Assembly (NCBI GenBank): GCA_027946365.1
Contig: JAPEUQ010000007.1
Span: 1,240,001-1,304,000 of the forward strand
Length of the DNA stretch: 64,000 bases
Direction: 5' to 3'
Origin: Kalmusia sp. IMI 367209
Taxonomy: Eukaryota; Ascomycota; Dothideomycetes; Pleosporales; Didymosphaeriaceae
Notes under the pieces: generated by a model
What the model was told of the DNA's origin: nothing
Seen by the model: the letters and a program-made list of their open reading frames with translations, nothing else
Database searches by the model: none
Part shown: in pieces, positions 33,320-45,531 of the stretch
Layout of the letters: each line of letters starts with the position of its first letter
How positions within the stretch are numbered: position 1 is the stretch's first letter
Position numbers and translations under genes: made by a program

Positions 33320-35005
33320 TTATTCAGCATCATCTGGTAGCTCTTCGATGCGCCCGGAGCGAAACGCTTCCTCGACGGGGTTCTTCACGTCTACGACGCC
33401 TGTAGCTTTCAATCTGCGGTGCCCATTAGTATATTCCGAGAACATAGGTTGGAAAAAACTGCTGATACCTTTCAAATAGGACGAAGAGTCTCTCGGCTTC
33501 CCTCTCCTTCTCTTCTTCTGTCATGGGCTCTTCTGTACTTGGCTCCTCGGCATCTAGCCTTTGCCCTGTTATCGGATTGACAGGTATAGCCCTATCTGGA
33601 TCTGCAGTGGCGGACGCTTCAATCGCACTTTCAGGCATCTGGATGTTATTACTCAGCAAGAAGCCCGAGGCGAAGCCGTAGCCGACGTTTTGGACGAATT
33701 TGCTGGCGTCTTTTCCCGAAAGTTCGAACATCATAGCAGATATAGAACTCCGTAGGGAAGGTGTCATCGCGGACGTGGATAATCGGAGGAGGCGTGCGGA
33801 GAGAGTATCGGACTGTCCTAGAGGACGAGATCGCTCCTCGTCGGTAGGAAGGAGTAGCCATTCCATGTATTTCTGTACGCTTTCGGGTGCTATTTCATAG
33901 ATGCGACGAATGAGGGTAAGTACGGGGGCAATTGTGTTGTCTAATTCTTTCTCGGAATAGGCTACGATAGCATTATCGAGGATATCGATCAAGTATTCAG
34001 CATTGCATTTCTGGTCGAACTTGGGGAAAACGGCGTTCATGCCTAGGAATTTCAATTGTTGGCCCTTTTTGTCTTCGAGATCGAGATTCAAGAGTGCATT
34101 GATGAGGTAATTGACGGGTGCCTGGAGAGGTGGGCTGGGTATCTTGCGTCGAGTGAGGATCTTGAAGATGTGTGGAATGGACTTGGAGAAATGTTCGGCG
34201 AGGTCAGGGTAGAAATGCGTGATGTTGAACATGAGTTTGAGGGTTTCTGAAAGAGCCATGAGGTCCATGGGCGATGCATGCATCTGCGAGGCACGCCGCG
34301 TGTGCTTGGAGTACCGCTTAGAATGCCGCGTCATAGCCTCATTTATATGTTCAGCGAGTTGGTTGTGCGCGACGAGGTTGTCAAAGTCGACGTTGGTATC
34401 ATAGGTCATGAGGAAGAGGATGCGAGAGCATAGGAATTCGTCGTCGACGTTCTCGTTCTGCGCACAGTTAGGAATAACTCTTGATTTTGTGCATGAACTT
34501 TCCTTTAACCTGTCCGCTGCTTTTGGCGCGTATCCTAGGTCAACCACCACCTGGCGCATCTCGGGTGCGAGCAGCAAGGCATTGGCGATGCACCGGAGGG
34601 CTTCCTGCGAGGTATAGACGTCGGCGTCTTCGAAGGCATACTGGCAGAGCGTATGGAGGCCCTGAAATCAAACAATCAGTTGCGCATCGCCTATAGTCGG
34701 CTCCTACGACATACATCCTTTGTAAATATCGGATCCGCATCTTCGATAGCCCGCCCATGCACTTTAAGCTGTTCCAGAAGATTTCTCCGTCCTAGTCTCT
34801 TTGTAAGCCGAGCTATACGTGGCGAGTACATGGGCGCATACGCTTCTCGGTAAGCTTCTTCGCTGTCAGGTCCGTCTTCAATTCGTTCAGGATGTTGATG
34901 ACATCTTCAAGCTTCGCTGCAGCGGATCAGCAACGTGAGAATACTCTAACAACGCGCATACACACCTTTACCACCGCGTGGCTTCGACTCTTGCCTGCTC
35001 AACAT
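33320..35005 (-). CDS. ric8: Ric8/synembryn, G-alpha chaperone and exchange factor
   Basis: Exons 34972-35005, 34842-34916, 34715-34791, 34503-34661, 33469-34457 and 33320-33413 give 475 residues. The four ordinary introns are 50-55 bp. The start (M-L-S-R-Q-E-S-K) is followed across introns by A-K-L-E-D-V, L-K-V-H-G-R, D-A-D-P-I-F-T-K, the Ala/Leu-rich L-R-C-I-A-N-A-L-L-L and M-R-Q-V-V-V-D-L-G, all characteristic of Ric8. The armadillo-like helical body ends with N-P-I-T-G-Q-R-L and a charged tail. Ric8 folds and activates G-alpha subunits for polarity, growth and asexual development. The segment 34458-34502 looks like an intron with a CTAAC branch point and AG end but starts GAAAGT instead of GTAAGT. 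If retained it adds 15 in-frame residues (490 total). The gene is divergent from rif1 across a 981-bp promoter region. Confidence 0.86.
34458..34502 (-). other. Probable non-canonical intron (GA-AG) in ric8
   Basis: On the gene strand this 45-bp segment begins GAAAGT, has CTAAC before the end and finishes GCGCAG. Removing it joins R-L-K to N-E-N-V-D-D-E, the expected family sequence. Keeping it inserts 15 residues of unusual composition without a stop. The second base of the donor is A instead of T. Confidence 0.6.
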
Positions 35006-35360
35006 TTGGGGCTGCGAGAAGGTCACGGTGGGCTACCCAAGAGTGCTGTGAGGGTTGAAGGAGAAGGTGATGGTTGCAACGCGCGCGATGGCGGAGGACC
35101 CCGCCTTGCCCAAGCTTTCATTCTGGCGGAGAAGGGACGGCGCATACTATTGCCGGGTGACGTTCACTAGAGCACCTTGACACTGATCATGCTTCTGAAT
35201 CAACACAAATCAACATCTATACAGCATACTCTGAGTCGGACCGCGCTCCAATTGCGGCTGGTCCTGGTTGTGAGCCCTTGCACATGTGCGCGATCGGGCG
35301 TGGTGGGGTAGCGCCTCCGTAGTGCGGATCCAGCGATGAACAGGGTGCAGAAGCGAAAAC

Positions 35361-35375
35361 AGTCACAGCACGTGA
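35361..35375 (+). repeat. 15-bp direct repeat, copy 1 (CACGTG core)
   Basis: Sequence agtcacagcacgtga. Identical to the copy at 35776-35790, with CACGTG at 35369-35374, the E-box palindrome bound by bHLH or Cbf1-type factors. Confidence 0.6.
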
Positions 35376-35775
35376 TCGGACGCTACCTGGACTCTTCGTA
35401 TCCGTATTGTAAGCTGTGTCAACCCAGCAAACACAATGCAAGCGTAGAATACCTAGAATCCGCTGCCAAGGGATCTAATCGTTGTAGCATCAACATCTCG
35501 GCTGATAGAGTCGAGAGCCGCTGTGCTGCGAAGGCGTGTTTACTGGTGGAATAAGCATTGCACGCGGATCATGTTGTTATATGCTCATGTCCTGAGATCT
35601 CCACAGCTGTATCTTTTCGCGTGTTGACCCGAGCTATACTTTACAACGCCTTTTCTAGAGCACTGCTAATTTCGAGAGTGTTCATTTTATTGTTGCATCT
35701 ATTGCAAAACGGAAATGAATGTGTTGCTTGGAACCATTAGGGCTCCGATGTGTAAGCTAGCACTTAGTCCGAGTT

Positions 35776-35790
35776 AGTCACAGCACGTGA
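35776..35790 (+). repeat. 15-bp direct repeat, copy 2 (CACGTG core)
   Basis: Exact second copy of agtcacagcacgtga, same orientation, 415 bp from the first. It ends about 197 bp before the rif1 ATG. Confidence 0.6.
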
Positions 35791-35986
35791 CGGTGCTCGA
35801 CGCGAAGGGCAATGCGCGGACGCGACGTGCATATGAACGCGCGAATCTGCCAGCCATCCAAGCGCTGCTAGCTCTAAACCTCCACCTCCGCCCGTCTACC
35901 CTCCCCACACGTCCGGTCTCTGCGCAATGACAGTGCACGATCTCTCCTCTGTTTTTGCTTCTGCATGATTGTTTTCTAGCATAGCC

Positions 35987-38900
35987 ATGGTGTTTTCTTC
36001 TTCCAAGTTTCAGTCCCTTTCGGTTCGTCCACCAACTCCACCCAAGGATCTCCACGACAACGATAAAGACGCCGACGAAATCCTGGATTTCCTCAACGAC
36101 CCATTTGGCACGAAAGAGCCCGTTGCCAAAGTCATCGCGGCCAAGGCGCTGCTGAACACGCCCCAGACATCGCCTTTGTCCGAGAGCGGCATCCCATCTA
36201 GCGCCTCTAGATCCTCTGGTCGAAAGAAGAGAGTCAACTTCGAGCCCCAACCATGCCCCGCAAACGGCAACGCCATTCTCTCGCAGTCGTACATACCGCT
36301 CCATAGCTCGCCCTTGCGACCTTTACCCCAGACGCGCGTCTCGAAGCCTCTCAAATCCATCCTCAAGCCGTCCGACATAACGTCCACACCGCCGCCCGCT
36401 GACGAGGGTGCCCCCGCACACAAATACAAGTCATTCGCCGAGATGTTGGAATCTATAATGAAACAGTTGGCTTCGAAGACGCGGTCGTCGCGTTTCGACG
36501 CCTATCACTCGCTGCAGCGGACCATGCAGGCATACGAAAAACTCCCAGATAATCAAGCCCTAATCGATAAGATGGGCCTACTGACACAGTTTATACAGCG
36601 TGATATGCACGCCATTGGCATCAACGGCACAAGTTTGGACTCACAGCTCATTGGTCTGGCCCTGAAGTTCCTCATGGCATTGGTTCGTATACCAGAGGTT
36701 AGACCCGCCATACCTGACGACTTTTGCGCTTTCGTTGTCGACCGGATTATCCAAGTGGCTGCTGATGCGACCTTGCCCAAGGTAGTAATCAATACCCACT
36801 TGGCTGTACTCATGCAACAAAATTTCCGCCCAAGAACAATGACACCTGCTCGCGTAGAGCGCATTCTGGACGTGCTTGATTCCATAGAGGAACGCGTCAC
36901 TGGTCTCTCTGTCTTAGCCTACAGGGTCCGAATTTTCAGGAAACTGATCCAGCAACGGCCAGAAACCATGAGCAAGCATACGGAGCGATGGTTCAAGCAC
37001 ACCGTCAAAGCTTTACTCTCGACATTGAAAGACATCAATCAAAGCGCCCTTGACACGATCATCTCCGCTGCAAAAGCCTTTGGTAATGATCGACAAGTCA
37101 CCAAGTCTGTCCTCTCCGTCATGAACCGAGTCAAGAGCGACGGAGACACGGTCACCCATGGAATGGCGAAAGAGCTACAGAAGATGTTGAACTCTGACCA
37201 CGCCATTATGGTGCCGCAGATTTGGTCCGCTGTGACATCTCTACTGCCTGGGTGCTTGGACAAAAATTTGTTCGTTGCCCTCGGTGAGTGGCTTCGTGTC
37301 TTTCAGATGTTTTTTGCCTCTAGCAACGAGGCGGTCAAGATCCACGCGAATATTGCGCTCGGGTTCCTCATCTACGCACATCAACTCAAGGAAGATAGTC
37401 CACCCACGTGGTCGAGGATGCTGATTAAGGTTCCGCAAGCTCAACTTGAAAAGCATCGCGGTCAGTGGAAAAAACCTGAGCGTGAAGCGGCAACTTCTGG
37501 TTACTTTGCTTTATTGTATCATGCGTTTGGACCTACCGCGTCACACAAACAGCTGGATCGATATTGGAAGGAATTTGTGGCCGATTTCTGGGGCCCGCTG
37601 GTGTGTCCATCCTCTACAGATCCCTCGTCCTCCCCAAAGCATGCATTTGCTGCTTGCCGGGTCATTTCAGCTCTGTTCAATGGTGCCAGGAAGCCATGTG
37701 ACCCACAGCGGACCCTGGACCTAAGACCGCAGGCTATGTTGCTACGAGAGGATTTGCCCTTGCTGGATCCGAAATGGGTACGGAAGTCTTTGCCATCGAT
37801 TCTAGAGTTCATTGAGACACTTTTGGACGCCATCCCTTGGACTCCTGATGATTGCAAAGACGAACCAGCCAAAGAAACGTGGCTCTCTTTATTGAACTCG
37901 TTGAACATTGCAAGTAGCCAAGAGGTCATGGCTTCCACCGAGTCCAAAGATGCAATGGCCCATTTGATCAATTTCCTTCGCCGTATCTGGGACGGACATG
38001 CCGCTCAGCTAGCTCTTTCGCAGCAAAAAGAGGACAGTTGGGCTGACAAGTTCTGCTTTTTATTGGAAAAAGTTGTTGAGAAACTCGGGGCGGCTCGATT
38101 TGCTGATAAATGCTTGACACGGAACGTTCACAATAACTTCGAGGCTGCTGCCACACCCTCCCATCGTTCTCGACAACTTGGTCCTCGAACGTCGCCACTC
38201 CTCTATTTCATCGATCTTCTAGTCAACCAGTCTGAAGGGAAGTTGTCGGAGGGTTTGAGGCTCCGAGCCTTAACAATACTGATCAAGCCTTGCTATGGCG
38301 CTCAAAATACTCGTCTCAATGGGCTGGAACTAATACGTGACTCCTGTGCTCTAGTTAGTGCTTCCACAAGAACCTCACTTTCTAACTACTTCTGGTCCGA
38401 GATTGCGGGCCTGACTATCGCTTGCCTAAATGAACAAACCTCAGATTCGAAGGAACTCGGCTCACGGCAACTAGGAAAAGAGTACAACATTGTGGTTGAT
38501 ATACTTGCTTCAGGTTCCCTACATCTTTGCAGAGAACCGCAAGGGCAGCAGCTTCTCAACTGTTATGCGGACGCAGTCCGGCGAGAGGCTGGGGAAGGTG
38601 CTGTAGTCCTTGCTGTGATTGAAAAGGTGTCCGAGAGTGTGCTCAAACCTCTCGGAGGAGAAACGAAGGTGGTTTGCCTGCCATTCCTCAGCGTCCTCCT
38701 CAGGAACCTTCCGACATCGATTGCCCGCAGGATGATCGAACAGGGTCGCCAAAACTTATGGCCATCAGTCAATAATCCAGGAAGGACTGCCGACTTTGAC
38801 CCCTACACCCATCTTTACGATGTTATTGTGTCGATTGGATCTGCAGCATATCAAAAGCTAAGTGTGGACGAAGCGTCTGTCTCAAGTAATTTCCTCGCAG

Positions 38901-41408
38901 CTTTGGCTTTCTCAGTACGACAATGCCCAACATCTTTGCTCGCAGTGTATCTGCGAAAAACCCAAGAGACAATACGCTTGTGGGTGGAGGATCCCCAAAA
39001 GAAATTACAACGAAAGACTGCTTGGGCCAAAGATGTGCACACCGAGGTAAGAAAACACGATGATCAACAAGAGAAACATATTGACAAAAATAGGTCATGC
39101 ATCTCTGGGAAGAAGTCTGTGCTGCTATGCATAAGCTTCCTCGAAAAGATGGTCAGATTCTTCTGCACTTAGAGCCATTGATCACAAGTGGCTTTGTCAG
39201 CCAGAGGCGCGGCATTGTTAACTTGTCAATTGCTTCATGGAATGCGACCTTCGGTAGAGAGGAGACGTTGCGCTATCCCTCAAGGCTAGAAGAGGCGTTG
39301 CATCGGTTGCGAAGCGTAGTTGAGCTCTCTTTACCATCTCTTGATGTGCGAGAAGGGGACGATGTGAGTACAAATATAACACTGACCGAATTAAACACGA
39401 CTTACACCATTAGGGTATTACTCCTTCGTTCTATGATTCTGATAGCAACGTCGATCTATCTGAGCCTAAAAAAAGGACTCCTCGTGTGAAAGAAACTCCT
39501 TTCAAGATTGCCAAATCTTCAAGGAAGACTCGGTCTAAATCTCGGTCTCCCGCGGTGCCTAGCACGAGCAAGAGCACGAACACGAATACTAAGAGGGTTG
39601 CCACTGGTCGGACACCAAAGGGCCGTCTTCGACACGAGAACTCACAGATAGAGTTTGAGCCTATTGTTTCATCACCGTCAAACCCGTTCAATCAGGAATC
39701 ACAAATTCTGACAGAGCGTCAGAGGGAGGTCATCGACCGTCAGATGCGATCATCATCAATTTTCGCAGACATGCGTTCTAGGTCCCCTCTACCGGAAACA
39801 ATCGCACGCTCCCCGCTCGAGTTCCATTCAGATGCCTTGAGTGCTGACGGTTTGCTAACGGAGACTTCGCGAACACCGTTGAGAGCTCTACCAGCTTTGG
39901 GCCCTATGGACGTTTTTGTGGGCTCTTCACCAACCCCACAAGCACGCAACCGCATTCGGGAGGTAGTGAGCGACCAAACTAGTGTAACTACGCCTACTGC
40001 TGTTCGAACGATTCGACTTGCCCAGAATGTCGATGAGCTGGGTTCTTCACCACCACGATTCGAAAAAGCTGCCCCCTCGAATACATCTGAACCCCAAGAT
40101 AGAGAGGACATGCTAGATATGGGTGAAGACGATAGTGAGAGTGAGCTCTTTAACAGAGACTCCATGTCTTTTGACGATGGAACCACCTTTGAAGGTCTCC
40201 TGACAGGTACCCAAGAGCCCGAGACTGAAAATGATGCGTTTGATATGCCAAGCTCGACATTAGATCTGCAACTGACTGCGCAATTTGACGCCGAAATGCA
40301 AGCTCAAATGCGAGTTACTGCCATCAAACAGTCACAACAAACACCTCTCGAGGATCACAAAGATAGAGCATCAGCCCAAGACGAGCAGCAAGCTGTCGAC
40401 ATGAACGCAGGGAACGAAAGTGAGGGTGACGATACCGAGGTCGACCTACCCACAGCAACGGACAGTATGAGGTCCAATGCGGAAACAAGCAGTACTAGTC
40501 GTGTTGGTGACTCCTTCACCAGCCAAGTCGCAGAGGTAGAAAGCTCGCAAGTACGCAGTCTGCGCCGTTCCCAACGGCACTCTTCAGGAGCCAGTCCGCA
40601 GTCAGGCAGTGCGAAGAAGCGCAAAACTTCATCTGGCAGGGGTCCCGGCAGGCCCAAGAAGAACAAAACTCCAGAAAGTAAAGACGAACAAGTCCATAAA
40701 AGTATTGTGGCTGCGACGCCGGGACTGGAAGCCATTCCAGCCGGAAAGGCCGCATCAAATTCCCCAGTACTTACAGACAACGAGGTCGTTATTCCTGACA
40801 CAACACGCACCCGGGGCGTTCGCCGCTCCGCTTCATTGCTCAGCCAGGTTGAGACGCAATCTGACGATATTATTGAAGACACCCCGGCACCCAAGCGAGC
40901 TCGTCGAAGCATCGACAAGGACGTCAGCGAAGCAAAGGAGAATACCCCCACACATGCCCAGCGCTCGAAGGCTAAGCGACTCAGTCACGTCCGAGTCACG
41001 CCCAAGCATTCTGACGCCATATCCTCTACCGGTAACTCGTCTGCTGCGGTAGAAGAGGATATGATGGACCAGGCAACAAGTGAGCCTGCACCAGAAGCGT
41101 CTCTCGTTTTGAGCGAACAAATTGCAAATGTTGTACCAGATGCAACACCGGCCGCTAGTCAAGTACGGGAGGGCCAGTCGCAGTTAGCCTCCAACAGCGT
41201 GGCTACACCTAGTCGTTCCTTCGCCGAGCGTGTCATTCTCACCCCGCGAAGTATCCTCAACCAACTCAAGAATCTTAAGGCTGCGCTGTTCGGAACCCCC
41301 CAGCTCGCCCTCAATAGGCAAGAGGAGCGGGAAGCAGATGATTTGATGTTCGACGTCAGGAGGATGCTGCATGCTGCCGGGCAGCGAGGGGAGGAATCTG
41401 GGCAGTAA
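35987..41408 (+). CDS. rif1: Rif1, telomere and replication-timing regulator
   Basis: Exons 35987-39046, 39094-39363 and 39414-41408 with 47- and 50-bp introns give 1774 residues. The start ATG at 35987 has a good context (GCCATGG). Residues 82-85 read R-V-N-F and 124-127 read S-I-L-K, the two docking motifs by which Rif1 recruits protein phosphatase 1. The N-terminal thousand residues form a helical HEAT-like array (the Rif1 N-terminal domain). A long disordered Ser/Glu-rich part includes an AT-hook-like G-R-G-P-G-R-P-K-K-N-K at about 40636-40668. A short conserved-looking helical C-terminus (P-R-S-I-L-N-Q-L-K-N-L) closes the protein. Rif1 binds chromatin and telomeres and brings PP1 to reverse origin-kinase phosphorylation. 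Length and order match fungal homologues. Divergent from ric8. Confidence 0.88.
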
Positions 41409-43217
<1,809 letters not shown>

Positions 43218-43637
43218 GTGGGGGTGGTATCGACTGAATGAGAACATCTGGAGAGGACGTCAGGGAATGGTAGACTCAAGACTGGCATAACATAGCGATG
43301 ATGGGTAGCAAGAGGAAGGGTGCGCGGTTAATGAGACATGAACATAACATATTGGCACGTGTAGAGATCAATACATAATCGTCATGATGGATCATGCAAG
43401 CCCCTGGTGAATAAGATGCACAAGCTCATCACCAAAGCTTTTGATGTCGTATATTTACTTTGTCATTGCAGTCTATCGAAATTTCTATTGCAGAAAGCAA
43501 CGGTTTCATATTAATATGTGAGATGCATGCAGGTCGCTGATCACCGCTGACTAATGGCATGGCATGCTATCCTACTAAGGTCTCACTCTTTCAGCCTTGA
43601 AATCATCTCCACTTGTCGATATCACAACGATCCACAA
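43218..43637. other. Intergenic region
   Basis: 420-bp spacer with the 3' flank of the epimerase and the promoter of the Zn2Cys6 gene. Nothing else is seen. Confidence 0.4.
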
Positions 43638-45014
43638 ATGCCGGCTAGAACAAACGCTTGCGCCATATGTCGCAAGAAACGCATAAAATGCGACGCTACG
43701 CTTCCAGAGTGCTTAATGTGCTTGAGATTTGGTCGGACGTGTCCAGGCGTAAAGGCAGGCCCAGTCATTGTTGATATGACCAGTACAATCGTCTCAGGAA
43801 AACAGAAGAAGAAAAAGAAAGCGGAGGAAGATAATGTGCAGGTCACGTTCGAAGCGCTTCCCGCGGAGCTATTCTCCACTATGACCGTACAGATTTCGCA
43901 ACGGCATGTTCTGATTGAAGCTTTCTACGGGAATTTCCTAGCTTATTTTACTACGACTGGTGAGGCTGGAGATATTCAGAACCGTCAGACATGGCTTCAT
44001 CGACTCCCGGATTTTTCGGCTGATGGAAGTAACTGTGCACTTACCCTGGCGGTGCAGGCCACAGCGTCTGCCTTCTCTTTCGCGAAGACACGACACCCAC
44101 CGCTTATGCAGGATGCATGCAAACTCTATGGGAGAGCTCTTAATCAGCACTTCCATATTCTCCGAATGAAAAAGAAAGTCACGGTCCATACGGTTTCCAC
44201 ATCCGTCCTGCTAAGCATCTTTGAGGCTATGAACGCGACAACCGCTTCAGCATACCGCCAGCACATTAGCGGTGCAGCTGAACTAGTCAAAATGGCAGGG
44301 CCGGAGCAATGTTGGCAAGGTGTGCTGTGCCAGCTCTTCTTCCATATCCGGGTTCAAATGCAATTCGTATACCTAACGACCCGGCAGGAGGACAAGAACA
44401 CCATCTGCTCAGAGGAGGTGCTCCGCGAGACGCTCACCTACTACAAGTTGCCTATATTCCAGAGGCTCATTGGGCACATCACGAAATTGACGACATTGTA
44501 CCTGGAACTGGAGGACAACGATGATGGTAAAGTCCCGGAAGGCCTGATCGACTTAAAGGAGTACATCAAAATCAAGAGTGACGTCGACACCCTCTGGCAT
44601 GAATACAACCTCAGCGCCGAGTCACAATCCGAACGCCTATATTGGACGACACCTTCGGGCGCAATCGAATACAGAGATGCTTACACTGCACTTTGCGTCG
44701 CCTATTTCGCCTCCGCGCGTGTCCTCTTTTCAATCCTGGCACCGCGACTAGCGGCTAGTTATGTGGATGTCACGGATTACTATCAGCAGATGCTGGATAT
44801 AGCGAATTATTTGACGACGTTTAAGATTGGGTGTGCGTTCATGCGAATGGCGACGCCGTTGTATCTTGTGGCTATGCATGCGGGAAAGAAGGACCAGAAG
44901 GAGAGTGCGACGAGAGTTTTTGAGAACTGGAGGGTTGTTGGGTTGGGGGGGATAAGTGCATTGGCCTTAGAGAGTATATATAGGAGACGAGGGGTAGGTA
45001 AGATTGATGTATAG
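43638..45014 (+). CDS. Zn2Cys6 transcription factor with fungal regulatory domain
   Basis: Single exon, 458 residues from the ATG at 43638; the frame is open upstream, but this Met lies directly before the zinc cluster as is usual. The six Cys are at residues 8, 11, 18, 25, 28 and 35 (CX2CX6CX6CX2CX6C), followed by a Lys-rich linker (K-Q-K-K-K-K-K) that is a likely nuclear signal. The rest is a helical fungal-specific regulatory domain, type DUF3468, including T-A-S-A-Y-R-Q-H-I-S-G-A-A-E-L-V-K. This class often controls local or secondary-metabolism genes, but no cluster is visible beside it. Target unknown. Confidence 0.88.
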   Translation: MPARTNACAICRKKRIKCDATLPECLMCLRFGRTCPGVKAGPVIVDMTSTIVSGKQKKKKKAEEDNVQVTFEALPAELFSTMTVQISQRHVLIEAFYGNFLAYFTTTGEAGDIQNRQTWLHRLPDFSADGSNCALTLAVQATASAFSFAKTRHPPLMQDACKLYGRALNQHFHILRMKKKVTVHTVSTSVLLSIFEAMNATTASAYRQHISGAAELVKMAGPEQCWQGVLCQLFFHIRVQMQFVYLTTRQEDKNTICSEEVLRETLTYYKLPIFQRLIGHITKLTTLYLELEDNDDGKVPEGLIDLKEYIKIKSDVDTLWHEYNLSAESQSERLYWTTPSGAIEYRDAYTALCVAYFASARVLFSILAPRLAASYVDVTDYYQQMLDIANYLTTFKIGCAFMRMATPLYLVAMHAGKKDQKESATRVFENWRVVGLGGISALALESIYRRRGVGKIDV

Positions 45015-45531
45015 AGGTGACGAAGATCAAAAATACGAACTCATTCTTGGATCCAAGTCACCCATTCATCTGGTGCTGTTTTCGTTGTGATATTCGCAGG
45101 TCAAATATCTCTGAGTATACTTTGTTATATGTATGGAGAGTTCTGGTGTAACTTGATTTGCAATGCGTAACCAGACATGTTCCATGATTTTGTGACACGG
45201 TTGCCTGCGCGACATCCTTTGCAACTATCGCAAGGGATCCACTCGTGGCTTTTCTTAGATCGATGCGGCGAAGTTGGTGTGACAGGGGAATGCTTTCCAC
45301 AAGAACACCAAAGCGCCCCAAGTGGAGGTCAGTATACCAGTCATCCCTGCTCGACTTCGGACCTCCGCCCCGCAACACAACAAACAACAGGCCATGCGCA
45401 TCGACACACTTGATGAGGTCACGACAAAGGCATCTCGCCGGCAATACTGCCCTTGCGTGATACTGACAAGGTCGCGAGATACTTAATCATTTAAACGCCC
45501 CACGGCATCCCCGCACAACGATCGCCCGCCC
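45015..45531. other. Intergenic region
   Basis: 517-bp spacer, promoter of the Iks1 gene. No other gene is supported. Confidence 0.4.

Larger units (their letters stand above)
35006..35986. promoter_or_regulatory. Divergent promoter region, ric8 and rif1
   Basis: The 981 bp between the two start codons must hold both promoters. It contains two exact copies of a 15-bp element with a CACGTG core (35361-35375 and 35776-35790), one about 356 bp from the ric8 ATG and one about 200 bp from the rif1 ATG. No coding region is supported. Confidence 0.5.
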
